Shown: piece after piece, positions 35,836 through 44,646 of the stretch
Layout of the letters: each line of letters opens with the position of its first letter
Position numbering within the stretch: the stretch's first letter is position 1
Source: Ruegeria halocynthiae
GTDB taxonomy: Bacteria > Pseudomonadota > Alphaproteobacteria > Rhodobacterales > Rhodobacteraceae
Length of the DNA stretch: 64,000 nucleotides
Assembly (NCBI RefSeq): GCF_900106805.1
Contig: NZ_FNNP01000001.1
Coordinates: 1,178,001-1,242,000 of the forward strand
Direction: 5' to 3'
Translations under genes and position numbers: made by a program
Notes under the pieces: model-generated
Seen by the model: only the letters and a program-made list of their open reading frames with translations
Database searches by the model: none
Told to the model about the DNA's origin: nothing

Positions 35836-36447
35836 TTATAGCTTTTGAACGGCTACCTGCGCCCCTTTGATCGCCTTGAGACGCAGGTTAGCCGAATTCG
35901 CCCCGAGAAATTCGTGGAAAGCGCGCATCACGCCATCTTTCCACCAACCCCGTCTGTGGTAATCGTCCAGCATGATCACACCGCCTTCGATCATCTTCGG
36001 CAACAACGCTTCGAGGTCGGCTTTCACGCCTTGGTACGAATGGTCGCCATCAAGGTAGGCAAAACCGATACTCTGATCTTCGAACAGGCGCAGTGCAGGG
36101 ATCGAAAAGTCGCGAATTAGCGAAACCTGCCCTTTCGCAATCTCGGTGCTGTATCTGTCCTTCACTGCGTCATAGATCCGGTCCATATCATCCTGACTGC
36201 GCGCTCCGGCCAGCGAGGCACCACCATCCGGGTCAGGTTGCACCCCCCAGGGATCAATGAGGCACAGCTTTGACGGGCTCAGTTCTTCGAGCAGGATTTG
36301 CGAGAACTCACCCCGCCAGACGCCAATTTCGACGCTGAGCTTTCCATGCGGCATGGTCTTCAGCATTTCGCGCCGCAAGGCATCTTTCCGCTCTCGTTGC
36401 TTTGCTTGCTGTTTACGACGCTCTTCGGCGGATGCGGGTTCAGCCAT
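35836..36447 (-). CDS. Class I SAM-dependent methyltransferase (Methyltransf_24-like)
   Basis: A 203-residue methyltransferase. SAM motif I is KLSVEIGVWRGEFSQ (near 35-50), and later YLDGDHSYQGVKADLEAL and GGVIMLDDYHRRGWWKDG match the Methyltransf_24 group, members of which methylate glycans or small molecules. The N-terminus is very basic and rich in Lys/Arg/Glu. It overlaps the 3' end of the downstream glycosyltransferase paralog gene by 8 bases, and it sits between the two paralogs, implying one pathway. Confidence 0.85.
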   Translation of the reverse strand: MAEPASAEERRKQQAKQRERKDALRREMLKTMPHGKLSVEIGVWRGEFSQILLEELSPSKLCLIDPWGVQPDPDGGASLAGARSQDDMDRIYDAVKDRYSTEIAKGQVSLIRDFSIPALRLFEDQSIGFAYLDGDHSYQGVKADLEALLPKMIEGGVIMLDDYHRRGWWKDGVMRAFHEFLGANSANLRLKAIKGAQVAVQKL

Positions 36448-37447
36448 GAGTTTTTTCTCCGGCGTAGGAATTTTGCAAAGCTTCGACCAGATCAGCCCAG
36501 CCCGGCCGTGCCTTCAGCTCTTCTGCTTTCGATTTGTGCCATTCACATGCCTGGTGGTGCAATTCCGCCAATTGTGGATCTGCCAACATTTCGGCTTTGA
36601 TCTCATGCATTGCCGGCATGTGTTCCAGAATTGAACGATCTTCGACGTTGTTGTGGTTCATCACCAGCCAGTATTTCAGCCCTTGGTCCTGCCCCACATG
36701 ATTAGTGCGGCCTCGGTCGCGCTTGACCAGAAAACTGTCCGTACTGCGAACGGCATAATGATGAATGCGCGCGAATTCGTGGCTGAACCCGCGCCATGCT
36801 TTCCATTTCACCTGATCCGCAGGGTACAGGTTGCCACCCGCATCCCGCCACTTAATCCCCTCGTAAGGCGCATCGGGGTTTGATACATCTTCGGGATTAA
36901 TACGAGGACGATGCGCACGAAAACGGCTGAATTTCCCATTGTTGCGAAACAGCGTTTTAAATCCTTTAGCCCGATGATGAGGGTACTCGTCTTCGGGTGC
37001 TGCAAGAAAAAACGTCTCAGGCACAGGGCTGTCTTTAAAATCGTTCAGGCCTGCATTTCCGAACATGCGCCAACAGATCGAGATCGCATCCGCCTCGCCG
37101 CTGGCCTCTACCAGGCTCCGGATATCACCTTGTGGTAGGCGGACATTGATGTACTCGTCCAAATCAAGGCTGATAATCCAATCCGAAGACAAATAGCTCG
37201 GGTGGCTGCGGGCCAGCGAAAATGCACGGCCTTGCGGTGTCGCGCGCGGGCCGAGCCTGTTGCGTTCGTGATGCGCCCAGCCCAGCGCCTGCATCCGGTC
37301 ACCCATCACATCGGTGCCGTCTGCACAGTCATTTGTATAGATCAGAATGTCATCAAAGCCGATTGCGCGGTTGTAAGCCACCCAATCGATCATGAAAGGC
37401 CCTTCGTTCTTCATCGTGGTCACGATGAGAAAGGTCTCGTTCGCCAT
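36440..37447 (-). CDS. Family 2-type glycosyltransferase (paralog 2)
   Basis: A 335-residue paralog of the enzyme at 34740-35738, with the same opening (TTMKNEGPFMIDWVAYNRAI), DLDEYINVRLP acidic motif, FRNNGKFSRF segment and KRDRGRTNHVG tail region. It has no membrane helices. The gene order on the minus strand is putative GT1-like, this gene, methyltransferase, paralog 1. I infer a surface polysaccharide or protein glycan, with no direct evidence of the sugar. Confidence 0.86.
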   Translation of the reverse strand: MANETFLIVTTMKNEGPFMIDWVAYNRAIGFDDILIYTNDCADGTDVMGDRMQALGWAHHERNRLGPRATPQGRAFSLARSHPSYLSSDWIISLDLDEYINVRLPQGDIRSLVEASGEADAISICWRMFGNAGLNDFKDSPVPETFFLAAPEDEYPHHRAKGFKTLFRNNGKFSRFRAHRPRINPEDVSNPDAPYEGIKWRDAGGNLYPADQVKWKAWRGFSHEFARIHHYAVRSTDSFLVKRDRGRTNHVGQDQGLKYWLVMNHNNVEDRSILEHMPAMHEIKAEMLADPQLAELHHQACEWHKSKAEELKARPGWADLVEALQNSYAGEKTHG

Positions 37448-37493
37448 AAGTTGTACTCTTGCCTGTGCCGTTTGCGGACTATTGTGGATCTGT

Positions 37494-38423
37494 TTAGAAT
37501 AGCCTCAGGATTTTGTCCAACTCGACCATGACCTCTGACGGCGCAACTTGACGGGCCACATCAAGCATTCGCGTTTGCGCCATTCCCCATTGCGCGCCGC
37601 CAAATTCCTTGGAAGCGCGCTCAACTCCTTCGCTGATTGCCGAAACATCCGTGCTGTCGACGAAGTAGGGATAATCGGCGCCCAGATAATACTCGGCATC
37701 ATGGACCTGCCGGTTCACCAAAACATTTGCTCCGATCACCGCTGCATTAAAGCCTTTTGTAAATGGCTTGGAAGACAAGATACCACGGGTAAGAGCCGAG
37801 CTTGGATCACGCGTACATATGTGAAAATTGGCCTCTGACAAGCGTGCGATGAACGCGTTTACATCCCCTTTGCCGTTGTAACCAGGCACAACGGCCTCCT
37901 TCGCCAACTCAGATGGCAGCACCACATTTTCGGGCAGTCCAAAGTATCCCAGCTTGAATCCGCTCACCGGTGCGGACCCTGACACAAGGCGTGGGTCCGC
38001 GTGATGTCGTAAATGCCGAACCTGCGCACCTGGGGTTGGATCAAGCGCAGGCAATCCTTTGCACAACATCCGCTCGCTCTCATACGAGGCGGCGAGGTGA
38101 ACATCGACGAAACCGGGCTCAAACGGTCCTGCAACTACATCCAGATGATCCACGCAAATTCCTGCAGCGACCTTCTTCAAAGATGCTCTGAGTTCCGGCC
38201 CCAGATTCGATGCCGCACTTTTGTGAAAAATCACGATTGCACCTTTGCACCCCTCGACAAAACGCCGACACGCATTTGCCCGTGCGCTCTTGGGTGCTAA
38301 AGCAACCTCGAAAGTGTAACGGTGTGACAAATGCGCGTTGGCCATGGCGGCCAATTGATCGACTCGCATCGCTTTACCGCCCATTGTTTTCTGGCCGATG
38401 CGATATGCAAATATTACCTTCAT
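37494..38423 (-). CDS. Putative glycosyltransferase-like protein
   Basis: A 309-residue protein of uncertain family. The start MKVIFAYRIGQKTMGGKAMRVDQ and the C-terminal GFNAAVIGANVLVNRQ with a final helix resemble the two-Rossmann layout of GT-B enzymes, in which the second domain ends in a GxN-type site. No clear catalytic motif is visible. An upstream TTG is possible but the ATG at 38423 is used. Its place ahead of two GT2 genes supports a glycan role. Confidence 0.6.
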   Translation of the reverse strand: MKVIFAYRIGQKTMGGKAMRVDQLAAMANAHLSHRYTFEVALAPKSARANACRRFVEGCKGAIVIFHKSAASNLGPELRASLKKVAAGICVDHLDVVAGPFEPGFVDVHLAASYESERMLCKGLPALDPTPGAQVRHLRHHADPRLVSGSAPVSGFKLGYFGLPENVVLPSELAKEAVVPGYNGKGDVNAFIARLSEANFHICTRDPSSALTRGILSSKPFTKGFNAAVIGANVLVNRQVHDAEYYLGADYPYFVDSTDVSAISEGVERASKEFGGAQWGMAQTRMLDVARQVAPSEVMVELDKILRLF

Positions 38424-38511
38424 ACCCAACAGCCCGATGCAGCCAAGACGGAACGCTCACTCCCTAAAGGTGCTACAGCCCGCAGGGCACATTGCCAAGG
38501 GTCAGCTGTTC

Positions 38512-39471
38512 TTAGCTGATGTTCTGTCGATTTTGCGGGATCACCTCATAACCCGGCTCTTCCGGTTCATCATCGAGCATTTCGGGTGGGAAGCCCGGCG
38601 CCTGAATTGTCATGCCCGTGGCGTCTTCGAGGCGTTTGATGATGTTCGGCGAAAGTTCGCGATCGCCATAGCGTGCGATACCGTCCTCGACTATCCCGAT
38701 CATTACCGGGTTAATTTCCAGCGGCACGCCAGCACGGTCAGCGACCTCCTGAAACAGGCCGATGTCCTTTTTGACAAGATCCATAGTGAACGAGATATCG
38801 CGAGACCCGTTCAGGATGACCTGACTTTCGGTTTCATGCACAAAAGACGTGCCCGAGGAAATCTTGATCGCCTCGTAAGTTGTTCCCAGATCCATTCCTG
38901 CCGCCTTGGCCGTGACCAGAGCCTCGGCGCAGGTGATCAGATTGGCCGTGGCCAGATAATTGGTCAGCACTTTCAGCACCGAGGCCGACCCGAGATCACC
39001 TGTATGCAAGACACGCCGCCCCATCGTTGTCAAAAACGGCAATATCCGTTCGAAGGTTTCTCGGTCGCAGCCCGCAAAAATCGATATGTTGCCTGTCGCA
39101 GCGCGGTGGCATCCGCCCGAAACCGGGCAATCCACCGCCGCCCCGCCACGCTCGATGACCATGTTGCCCAACCGCTTGACCTCGGCCTCGTCGGTTGTGG
39201 ACATCTCCATCCAGATTTTACCAGCGCTAACCTCTGGCAGCATCTCCTGCATCACAGCATCCGAGGCCGCAGGTGATGGCAGGCAAGTGATCACCACATC
39301 ACAATCCCGCATCAGATGGGCGGGACCGTCAGCGGCTTTGGCGCCTTGCGCTACAAATTCGGCCACCAATTCGGGATTCAGGTCATGGACCGTCAGATCA
39401 ATACCATTGCGCAACAGCGAACCCGAAAGCTTGCCGCCCACATTCCCCAGCCCGATAAACCCAACTTTCAT
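38512..39471 (-). CDS. Beta-hydroxyacid dehydrogenase family oxidoreductase (HIBADH-like)
   Basis: A 319-residue NAD(P)-dependent reductase of the 3-hydroxyisobutyrate / tartronate-semialdehyde type. The Rossmann motif is VGFIGLGNVGGKL (residues 3-15), the substrate motif is VDCPVSGGCHRA, and the catalytic Lys region is ASVLKVLTNYL. The ATG at 39471 follows GGAGAG; the 44-codon upstream extension is not convincing. It is divergent from the cobalamin riboswitch. The exact hydroxy acid cannot be told from sequence. Confidence 0.87.
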   Translation of the reverse strand: MKVGFIGLGNVGGKLSGSLLRNGIDLTVHDLNPELVAEFVAQGAKAADGPAHLMRDCDVVITCLPSPAASDAVMQEMLPEVSAGKIWMEMSTTDEAEVKRLGNMVIERGGAAVDCPVSGGCHRAATGNISIFAGCDRETFERILPFLTTMGRRVLHTGDLGSASVLKVLTNYLATANLITCAEALVTAKAAGMDLGTTYEAIKISSGTSFVHETESQVILNGSRDISFTMDLVKKDIGLFQEVADRAGVPLEINPVMIGIVEDGIARYGDRELSPNIIKRLEDATGMTIQAPGFPPEMLDDEPEEPGYEVIPQNRQNIS

Positions 39472-39629
39472 GAACCAAATCTCTCCGTTTGCTACTTGTG
39501 GGTCATGCCAGCACGTCCACCCAATCGGATCATGCCGCGCAGCGACGCGAACAGGTCGCTTTTCATCCCCCTGCTCGCCCGAACTGCGCGACACGCTTGA
39601 CAAGCTGCCTGCAGGTGCCGCATGAGCCT

Positions 39630-39815
39630 TGCGTTGGTGTCTGCAACAGCAGATGAAAAGGGAATGCGTCAGCGGTCATCCGTGAAACGCAGCCGCCCCC
39701 GCGACCGTGACCGGAGAGGGTGCCCAAAGCCACTGGCCAAATGGCCGGGAAGGCGGGACATCCGACAGGGCAATGCCCTGACATCCGCAAGCCGGGAGAC
39801 CTGCCAGCGCCCGAA
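39630..39815 (+). promoter_or_regulatory. Cobalamin (B12) riboswitch
   Basis: The conserved blocks occur in order: GGTG box region near 39633, GAAAAGGGAA at 39655-39664, the core GCCGCCCCCGCGACCGTGA at 39692-39710, GCCACTG near 39729-39735, CCGGGAAGGC at 39745-39754 and GCCGGGAGACCTGCC at 39791-39805. About 90 bases remain to the first gene, leaving room for an expression platform. It should switch the corrin operon off when adenosylcobalamin is plentiful. Confidence 0.95.
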
Positions 39816-39907
39816 GATGAAACCGGACGGGGTGTTCCGGTGTCGGGTCCATGTCGCAATACGTGGCCCGCATGAAACCCCGTCCCCCACGAAGAGGATT
39901 TGGGGGG

Positions 39908-40297
39908 ATGAGAGACATGACCGAGACAGCACCCGTCGAGTTGCTGGTCTGTACCACGTGCCGTCGTGGGTTGCCCGTCGAAGATGACGCGCAACGGCCC
40001 GGTGCATTGCTGCACAAAGCGCTTGAACAGGCCGATCTGCCCGAAGGCGTTACACTAAAGGCCGTCGAATGCCTGTCAAATTGCGATGAAGGATGTTCCA
40101 TCGTGCTGCGCGGTGGCCTGTCACGCTGGACCTTTGTCTATGAACATCTCAATGAAACCGATCACGTTGAGACCATTGTCGACGGTGCAACCAAGTACCT
40201 CGCCACGGAAGACGGCTTGGTGAAATGGCGCGAGCGCCCCGAACATTTCCGCAAAAACTGTGCGGCCCGCATTCCCCCGATTGGAGCCCTGAAATGA
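39908..40297 (+). CDS. DUF1636 metal-binding-like protein
   Basis: A 129-residue protein with Cys at 15, 18, 55, 59 and 63 (CTTC, CLSNCDEGC), the pattern of a thioredoxin-like Fe-S or metal-binding fold. It is the first gene after the riboswitch and overlaps cobW by 4 bases. A role in cobalt or Fe-S handling for the corrin pathway is likely but unproven; its family has no defined function. The ATG at 39908 follows GAGGATTTG; a second ATG at 39917 is possible. Confidence 0.85.
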   Translation: MRDMTETAPVELLVCTTCRRGLPVEDDAQRPGALLHKALEQADLPEGVTLKAVECLSNCDEGCSIVLRGGLSRWTFVYEHLNETDHVETIVDGATKYLATEDGLVKWRERPEHFRKNCAARIPPIGALK

Positions 40298-41349
40298 GCA
40301 ACCTCGAAAAACTCCCCGTTACTGTGATCACCGGCTTTCTCGGATCAGGCAAGACCACGTTGGTCAAGCATTTGATGCAGAACCCTCAGGGCAAGCGTCT
40401 GGCCGTTGTGGTCAACGAGTTCGGCGATGTCGGCGTCGATGGAGATATCCTGAAATCCTGCGCCATTCCCGATTGCCCGGCGGAAAACATCATGGAGCTT
40501 GCCAATGGCTGCATCTGCTGCACCGTGGCTGATGATTTTATACCCACGATTGAAGCGCTGATGGCACTTGAACCACGCCCTGATCACATCCTGATCGAAA
40601 CCTCAGGCCTTGCTTTGCCCAAACCGCTGTTGAAGGCTTTCGACTGGCCGGATATCCGCTCAAAAATTACTGTCGATGGCGTGATTGCGCTGGCCGACGC
40701 CGAGGCTGTCGCCGCCGGTCGCTTTGCCCCGAATGTTGCAGCAGTGGACGCCCAGCGCCTGGCTGACGATTCGATCGACCACGAGACGCCTTTGTCCGAA
40801 GTGTTCGAGGATCAGATTTCGTGCGCCGACATCATCTTGCTGACCAAACCTGATCTGGCCGGGCCCGAGGGTGTAGCCAAAGCAAAAGAAATCATCGCCG
40901 CCGAAGCGCCGCGCCCGCTGCCCGTGGTCGAGGTCGCCGAAGGTGCGGTGGATGTCCGCGTCGTGCTGGGGCTGGAAGCCGCCGCCGAAGATGACATGGA
41001 CGCCCGTCCGTCGCATCATGACGGTCATCACGACCACGAGCATGACGATTTCGAAAGCATCATCGTCGAGTTACCCGAACAGACCGATCCGGCAGCGCTG
41101 GTCGCCAATATTGAACGGCTGGCCAACGAGCTGAACATCTTGCGAGTCAAAGGCTATGCCGCCGTTCACGGCAAACCGATGCGCTTGCTGGTGCAGGCCG
41201 TCGGTGCCCGTGTTCGTCATCAATACGACCGCCTGTGGGAACCCGGAGAAGAGCGCCGCTCGCGTCTGGTGGTCATTGCCGAACACGACAACATCAAAGA
41301 AGCCGCGATCCGCGACATCCTTGTGGGTGTGCGAGAGGCCGCCGAGTAA
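40294..41349 (+). CDS. cobW: CobW GTP-dependent metal chaperone
   Basis: A 351-residue COG0523 GTPase. The P-loop is GFLGSGKTT (14-22), the family metal site CxCC is GCICCT (72-77), and the Walker B and switch segments follow (ILIETSGLA). A His/Asp-rich stretch (HHDGHHDHEHDD, about 233-245) probably binds metal. CobW delivers cobalt to CobNST or to the corrin. The ATG overlaps the DUF1636 stop by 4 bases and lies 3 bases from cobN, so the three form one translational unit. Confidence 0.95.
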   Translation: MSNLEKLPVTVITGFLGSGKTTLVKHLMQNPQGKRLAVVVNEFGDVGVDGDILKSCAIPDCPAENIMELANGCICCTVADDFIPTIEALMALEPRPDHILIETSGLALPKPLLKAFDWPDIRSKITVDGVIALADAEAVAAGRFAPNVAAVDAQRLADDSIDHETPLSEVFEDQISCADIILLTKPDLAGPEGVAKAKEIIAAEAPRPLPVVEVAEGAVDVRVVLGLEAAAEDDMDARPSHHDGHHDHEHDDFESIIVELPEQTDPAALVANIERLANELNILRVKGYAAVHGKPMRLLVQAVGARVRHQYDRLWEPGEERRSRLVVIAEHDNIKEAAIRDILVGVREAAE

Positions 41350-41352
41350 ATT

Positions 41353-44300
41353 ATGCACGTCGTCTTCCGCGAAAGCCACGGGTTAGAGGAAACCGAGACC
41401 CCAACCGATCTGGGCCAGAGCCAGGCGGATTTGGTGATCCTGTCATTCTCGGACAGTGACCTCGGCGCTTTCGCGGCAGGCTGGCATCGCGGTGGCGGGC
41501 CCGAGGGGCGGATGCCAACGATGCGGCTGGCAAACCTGACGGCGTTGAAACATCCCCTCTCGGTCGACACTTACATCGAACAGACACTAGATGGCGCCAA
41601 GGGCATCCTGATCCGTCTGATCGGCGGTGTTCCCTATTGGTCTTATGGGTTGCAGCAGGTTCTGGCCCTGGCGCAGGCCAAGGGCATCGCTCTGGCCGTT
41701 CTACCTGCGGATGGGCGCGAGGATACAAAGCTGGACGACTACTCGACCCTGCCTGTCTCAACCCTGCGGCGGCTGGCGCATCTGTGTGATGCTGGCGGAG
41801 AGGTCGCGGCGCAGGCTGCTTTGGCGCAGGTGGCGCTGGCGGCGGGGCTTTATGCGGGGCCGGTGATGGGGGCGAAGACGCTGCCTAACTACGGTGCGTG
41901 GTGCCCGGATCGTGGGGTGATCCCGGCGGACAACGCGTTCGTTGGAGAGGCAAAACGTATCCTCGTGACCTTCTACCGCGCCTACCTTACCGCGGCTGAC
42001 ACGGCCCCTATCGCGGCTTTGATCCGCTGCCTGCGTGCGCGTGGTTTCGAAACCGTCGGTCTCTACGCGCCTTCACTGAAAACCCCCGCTGCCGCCGATT
42101 GGCTGCGCGAAACCATCGTGAATATGAGGCCCTCGGCGATCATCAATGCCACGTCCTTTTCCGGCAAGGGCGCATCGGGCACGTCTCCGTTGGATGCTGG
42201 AGGAGTGCCGGTGTTTCAGGTCGCGCTGTCCACTTCGCGCCGTAAGGCATGGGCCGAGTCGGAACGCGGGCTGTCGCCTGCGGACCTTGCCATGCACGTC
42301 GTGCTGCCCGAGGTGGATGGTCGGATTTCTGCCGGCATCGCCTCGTTCAAAGAACCTGGCAAACGTGATCCGCATCTGGAATACGCCCGCTTTGCCCACC
42401 GGGCAGAGCCCGAGCGGATCGAGGCGATCATCGACCGCGTGACCGGTTGGCTGAACCTGCGCGAAAAGCCCAAAGCTGATCAGGTGCCCGCCTTGGTCCT
42501 GTCCACCTATCCCGGCAAGGACTGGCAGATGGCCCATGCGGTGGGTCTGGATGCTCTTGCCTCGGCCGAGGCAATTCTGTGCGACCTTCAGGATGAAGGC
42601 TACGATACAGCCCCGGCCGAGCCGATTGCCGAAACGCTCTTACATGCGCGCATTTCCTGGCCGTTGGCGGAATATCTTACTGCGCTTTCGAACTTGCCAG
42701 AACAACTGCGTACCGACCTGCAAACCGTCTGGGGCAGCCCCGAGCACGACCCCACGTTCGCAGACGGTGCGTTCCGGTTCACTGCGCTGCGTCGTGGCAA
42801 GGCGCTGGTCGCGCTACAGCCCGAACGTGGAACGCCTGAACTGCGGGATGACGACTATCACGACCTCTCTCGCACACCGCGCCACAGCTACGTTGCGTTC
42901 TACCTTTGGTTGCGCAAAAGCCTCGGCGCGGATGCTCTGATTCATATCGGTGCGCATGGCACACTGGAATGGTTGCCCGGTAAGTCGGTCGCGCTGTCCC
43001 ATGAATGCTGGCCCGAGGCTCTGATCGGTGAACTGCCGGTGATCTACCCCTTCATCGTCAACGACCCCGGCGAGGCCGCGCAGGCCAAGCGCCGGATCGG
43101 AGCTGTAACGCTGGGCCATGTCCCTCCGCCCCTGAAAGAAAGCGGTACGCCTGACCGGATGGTGCGGCTGGAATCGCTGCTGGATGAGTTCTCGAATGCG
43201 GACGGCTTGGACCCGAAACGCCGCGACCGTCTGCAGGAGGATATCCGGGATGAGGCGCGGGCCATCGGGCTGGAGCGCGATCTTGGTCTCGATCAGGCCA
43301 CCTGCATCGCCGAAGCGATCACCCGCATCGACCGCTTTGTCTGCGACATCAAGGAAAGCCAGTTTGGCGACGGGCTGCACATCTTTGGTCGGGTTCCGGA
43401 CGTAACGTGCAATTTCGATCCCGCCCCTTCGGCACATGCCGAGCGCCGCGCTTTGATCGACGCATTGGCGGGCAAACGGATTGAGGCCGGGCCGTCCGGT
43501 TCCCCCTATCGCGGTCGCACAGATGTACTGCCGACGGGGCGGAACCTTTACACCACCGACCCGCGCTCGGTGCCGACCCGTGCTGCGTATACACAAGGCG
43601 TGAAACTAGCCGAAGAACTGGTGCGACGGCATCTGCAAGAGGAAGGCGATTATCCCAATGGGTTAATCATTGATCTCTGGGGCTCGGCCACGATGCGCAC
43701 AGCCGGAGAAGAATTCGCCATGGCGCTGCACCTTCTGGGCGTGAAGCCGGTCTGGGACAAAGGGTCCGAGCGGGTCTCGGGCATCGAAGTTCTACCGATC
43801 ACTGAGCTCAGCCGCCCGCGTCTGGACGTGACCCTACGGGTGTCGGGTTTGTTCCGCGATGTGTTCCCGACGCTCTCAGCTCTTTATGGTCAGGCCGTGC
43901 GGGCGCTGTCAGCGCGCGATGAAGCGCAAGACTGGAATCCTTACGCCGGGCAAGCCCCTGCGGCACGGGTTTTTGGCCCCGCTCCTGGCAGTTATGGCCT
44001 GAACATGACCCACCTGTCCGAGACCTATACAGATGAAGCGCGCGCACAGGCCGGTGAGGCCTGGCTTGAAGCCAGCTCTTTCGCGTTGGAAGGCGAGCAT
44101 ATTGCACAGGACAAGGACGGTATCACCCAACGCGTTGCCAACGCAGACAGCTTCGTGCACCTGCAGGACCTGACGGAAACAGACCTGCTGTTGGCCAATG
44201 ATTACGCCACGCATGAGGCCGGGTTTGCTGCCGCCAAGAACCTCACCGGCGGTCGCGCACAGCTTTATCATCTGGACAACACCAACCCAGAGACCCCGCG

Positions 44301-44646
44301 CGCGCGCACCCTGCCCGAGGAAATCAGCCGCGTCGTTCACGCACGCGCCGCCAATCCTGGCTGGATCGCCGGAATGCGGCGACACGGGTTCCGGGGAGCA
44401 GCCGAGATCGCGGCGACGCTAGATCACATGGCCTCGTTCGCGCATCTCTCTGGTACGGTCGCGCCACATCTGTTCGATCTTTACCACGATGCCACGCTGG
44501 GCGACGAAGAGGTTGAGGCCTTCCTGCAAGAGGCCAACCCGCAGGCTCATCAGGCCATGCAGGATCGGTTCCGCGCATTGCTGGAAGCCGGTCTCTGGGA
44601 TACACGCCGGAACTCGATCCGTGCCGATCTGGAGGGGCTGGGGTGA
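41353..44646 (+). CDS. cobN: Cobaltochelatase subunit CobN
   Basis: A 1097-residue large subunit of the aerobic, ATP-dependent cobaltochelatase that inserts Co2+ into hydrogenobyrinic acid a,c-diamide. Conserved segments include IHIGAHGTLEWLPGKSVALS and FGRVPDVTCNFDP-like regions and the MGAKTLPNYGAWCPDRG stretch. It is shorter than the 1250-1275 residues of the Pseudomonas denitrificans enzyme. CobS and CobT, its ATPase partners, are not in the window. Confidence 0.93.
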   Translation: MHVVFRESHGLEETETPTDLGQSQADLVILSFSDSDLGAFAAGWHRGGGPEGRMPTMRLANLTALKHPLSVDTYIEQTLDGAKGILIRLIGGVPYWSYGLQQVLALAQAKGIALAVLPADGREDTKLDDYSTLPVSTLRRLAHLCDAGGEVAAQAALAQVALAAGLYAGPVMGAKTLPNYGAWCPDRGVIPADNAFVGEAKRILVTFYRAYLTAADTAPIAALIRCLRARGFETVGLYAPSLKTPAAADWLRETIVNMRPSAIINATSFSGKGASGTSPLDAGGVPVFQVALSTSRRKAWAESERGLSPADLAMHVVLPEVDGRISAGIASFKEPGKRDPHLEYARFAHRAEPERIEAIIDRVTGWLNLREKPKADQVPALVLSTYPGKDWQMAHAVGLDALASAEAILCDLQDEGYDTAPAEPIAETLLHARISWPLAEYLTALSNLPEQLRTDLQTVWGSPEHDPTFADGAFRFTALRRGKALVALQPERGTPELRDDDYHDLSRTPRHSYVAFYLWLRKSLGADALIHIGAHGTLEWLPGKSVALSHECWPEALIGELPVIYPFIVNDPGEAAQAKRRIGAVTLGHVPPPLKESGTPDRMVRLESLLDEFSNADGLDPKRRDRLQEDIRDEARAIGLERDLGLDQATCIAEAITRIDRFVCDIKESQFGDGLHIFGRVPDVTCNFDPAPSAHAERRALIDALAGKRIEAGPSGSPYRGRTDVLPTGRNLYTTDPRSVPTRAAYTQGVKLAEELVRRHLQEEGDYPNGLIIDLWGSATMRTAGEEFAMALHLLGVKPVWDKGSERVSGIEVLPITELSRPRLDVTLRVSGLFRDVFPTLSALYGQAVRALSARDEAQDWNPYAGQAPAARVFGPAPGSYGLNMTHLSETYTDEARAQAGEAWLEASSFALEGEHIAQDKDGITQRVANADSFVHLQDLTETDLLLANDYATHEAGFAAAKNLTGGRAQLYHLDNTNPETPRARTLPEEISRVVHARAANPGWIAGMRRHGFRGAAEIAATLDHMASFAHLSGTVAPHLFDLYHDATLGDEEVEAFLQEANPQAHQAMQDRFRALLEAGLWDTRRNSIRADLEGLG

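Noticed and set aside
34269-38512. Integrated element using tRNA-Cys as attachment site
   Set aside because: No integrase gene and no repeat of the tRNA 3' end were seen on the far side; only a pseudogene and glycan genes.
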